Assembly: GCA_028714275.1 (NCBI GenBank)
Contig: JAQTMP010000018.1
Location: forward strand, 1 to 14,334
Source of the DNA: Candidatus Paceibacterota bacterium
GTDB taxonomy: Bacteria; Patescibacteriota; Minisyncoccia; Phycocordibacterales; CAINVO01
Reading direction: 5' to 3'
Length of the DNA stretch: 14,334 nt
A program made the translations under genes and the position numbers. Numbering within the stretch: position 1 is the stretch's first letter; every line of letters begins with the position of its first letter. Of this stretch, positions 14,250-14,334 are shown one piece after another. The notes under the pieces were generated by a model that saw only the letters and a program-made list of their open reading frames with translations, had not been told where the DNA came from and ran no database searches.

Positions 14250-14334
14250 ATGAGACATTCAATACGAAAGATACTGCAAACATTAAAAGGATGTAACGGA
14301 AGTTGTACAAGAGCAGCAAGGAAGTTAGGAATAC
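14250..14334 (+). CDS. Partial ORF, helix-turn-helix-like N-terminus
   Basis: 28 codons are visible before the window ends, starting MRHSIRKILQTLKGC. The end, CTRAARKLGI, resembles the Fis/NtrC-type helix-turn-helix helix (..AA..LGI..). The predicted protein is basic, which fits DNA binding. A good promoter lies directly upstream. Function cannot be assigned from this fragment; a small regulator, or the N-terminus of a transposase-type HTH, are both possible. Confidence 0.45.
   Translation, partial: MRHSIRKILQTLKGCNGSCTRAARKLGI

Noticed and set aside
1..14334. CRISPR array, insertion sequence, tRNA or rRNA gene
   Set aside because: No regularly spaced repeats, no transposase-like complete ORF with terminal repeats, and no cloverleaf or rRNA motif was recognised on reading both strands.
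1..14334. Alternative genetic code with TGA as glycine
   Set aside because: TGA closes the 7683 and 11741 genes at sensible ends, each followed directly by a terminator, and no core gene needs read-through of TGA.

Overview
The window looks like a chromosome segment of a Candidate Phyla Radiation (Patescibacteria) bacterium, most likely a parcubacterium. This is inferred from the gene set and protein style, not from any database match: reduced housekeeping proteins (a threonyl-tRNA synthetase without its TGS domain, an SMC without a hinge), a NusB fused to a Nudix domain, a Tyr/Asn-rich surface protein typical of these organisms, and mostly very short or absent 5' leaders. TGA is used as a stop at two genes, so the glycine-TGA code of Gracilibacteria and Absconditabacteria is not suggested.

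Layout. (1) 36-1270: a self-contained unit with a near-consensus promoter, a secreted and membrane-anchored Y/N/S/G-rich protein, and a large bidirectional hairpin. (2) 1322-1751: a small DUF4258/DUF2283 pair that resembles a toxin-antitoxin or regulatory module. (3) 1759-6895, minus strand: thrS and dnaE. (4) 6896-6913: an 18-bp gap between the divergent dnaE and rnhB starts that holds one nearly symmetric -10 element usable in both directions. (5) 6914-7558: rnhB. (6) 7544-8386: a cassette with its own promoter (overlapping the end of rnhB), a structured leader with a strong Shine-Dalgarno, a degenerate Nudix-like gene and a strong terminator. (7) 8390-14194: rpmF, nusB-Nudix, rnc and smc, which resembles the classical rpmF...rnc-smc neighbourhood with the fatty-acid and phospholipid genes missing. 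It is interrupted between rnc and smc by a putative zinc metallopeptidase and a small convergent cysteine-containing ORF that share a bidirectional terminator. (8) 14214-14334: a good promoter and the start of a small helix-turn-helix-like ORF cut by the window edge.

The core genes serve translation (thrS, rpmF), replication (dnaE), RNA processing and RNA:DNA hybrid removal (rnc, rnhB), transcription antitermination (nusB) and chromosome organisation (smc). The most striking theme is promoter placement: at dnaE, rnhB, thrS, rpmF, the metallopeptidase gene and the last ORF, a -10 hexamer lies 6-8 nt before the ATG, which predicts leaderless mRNAs. The Nudix-like cassette instead has a leader of about 100 nt and a strong Shine-Dalgarno. 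No gap exceeds about 125 bp, and I saw no tRNA, rRNA, CRISPR array or insertion sequence.
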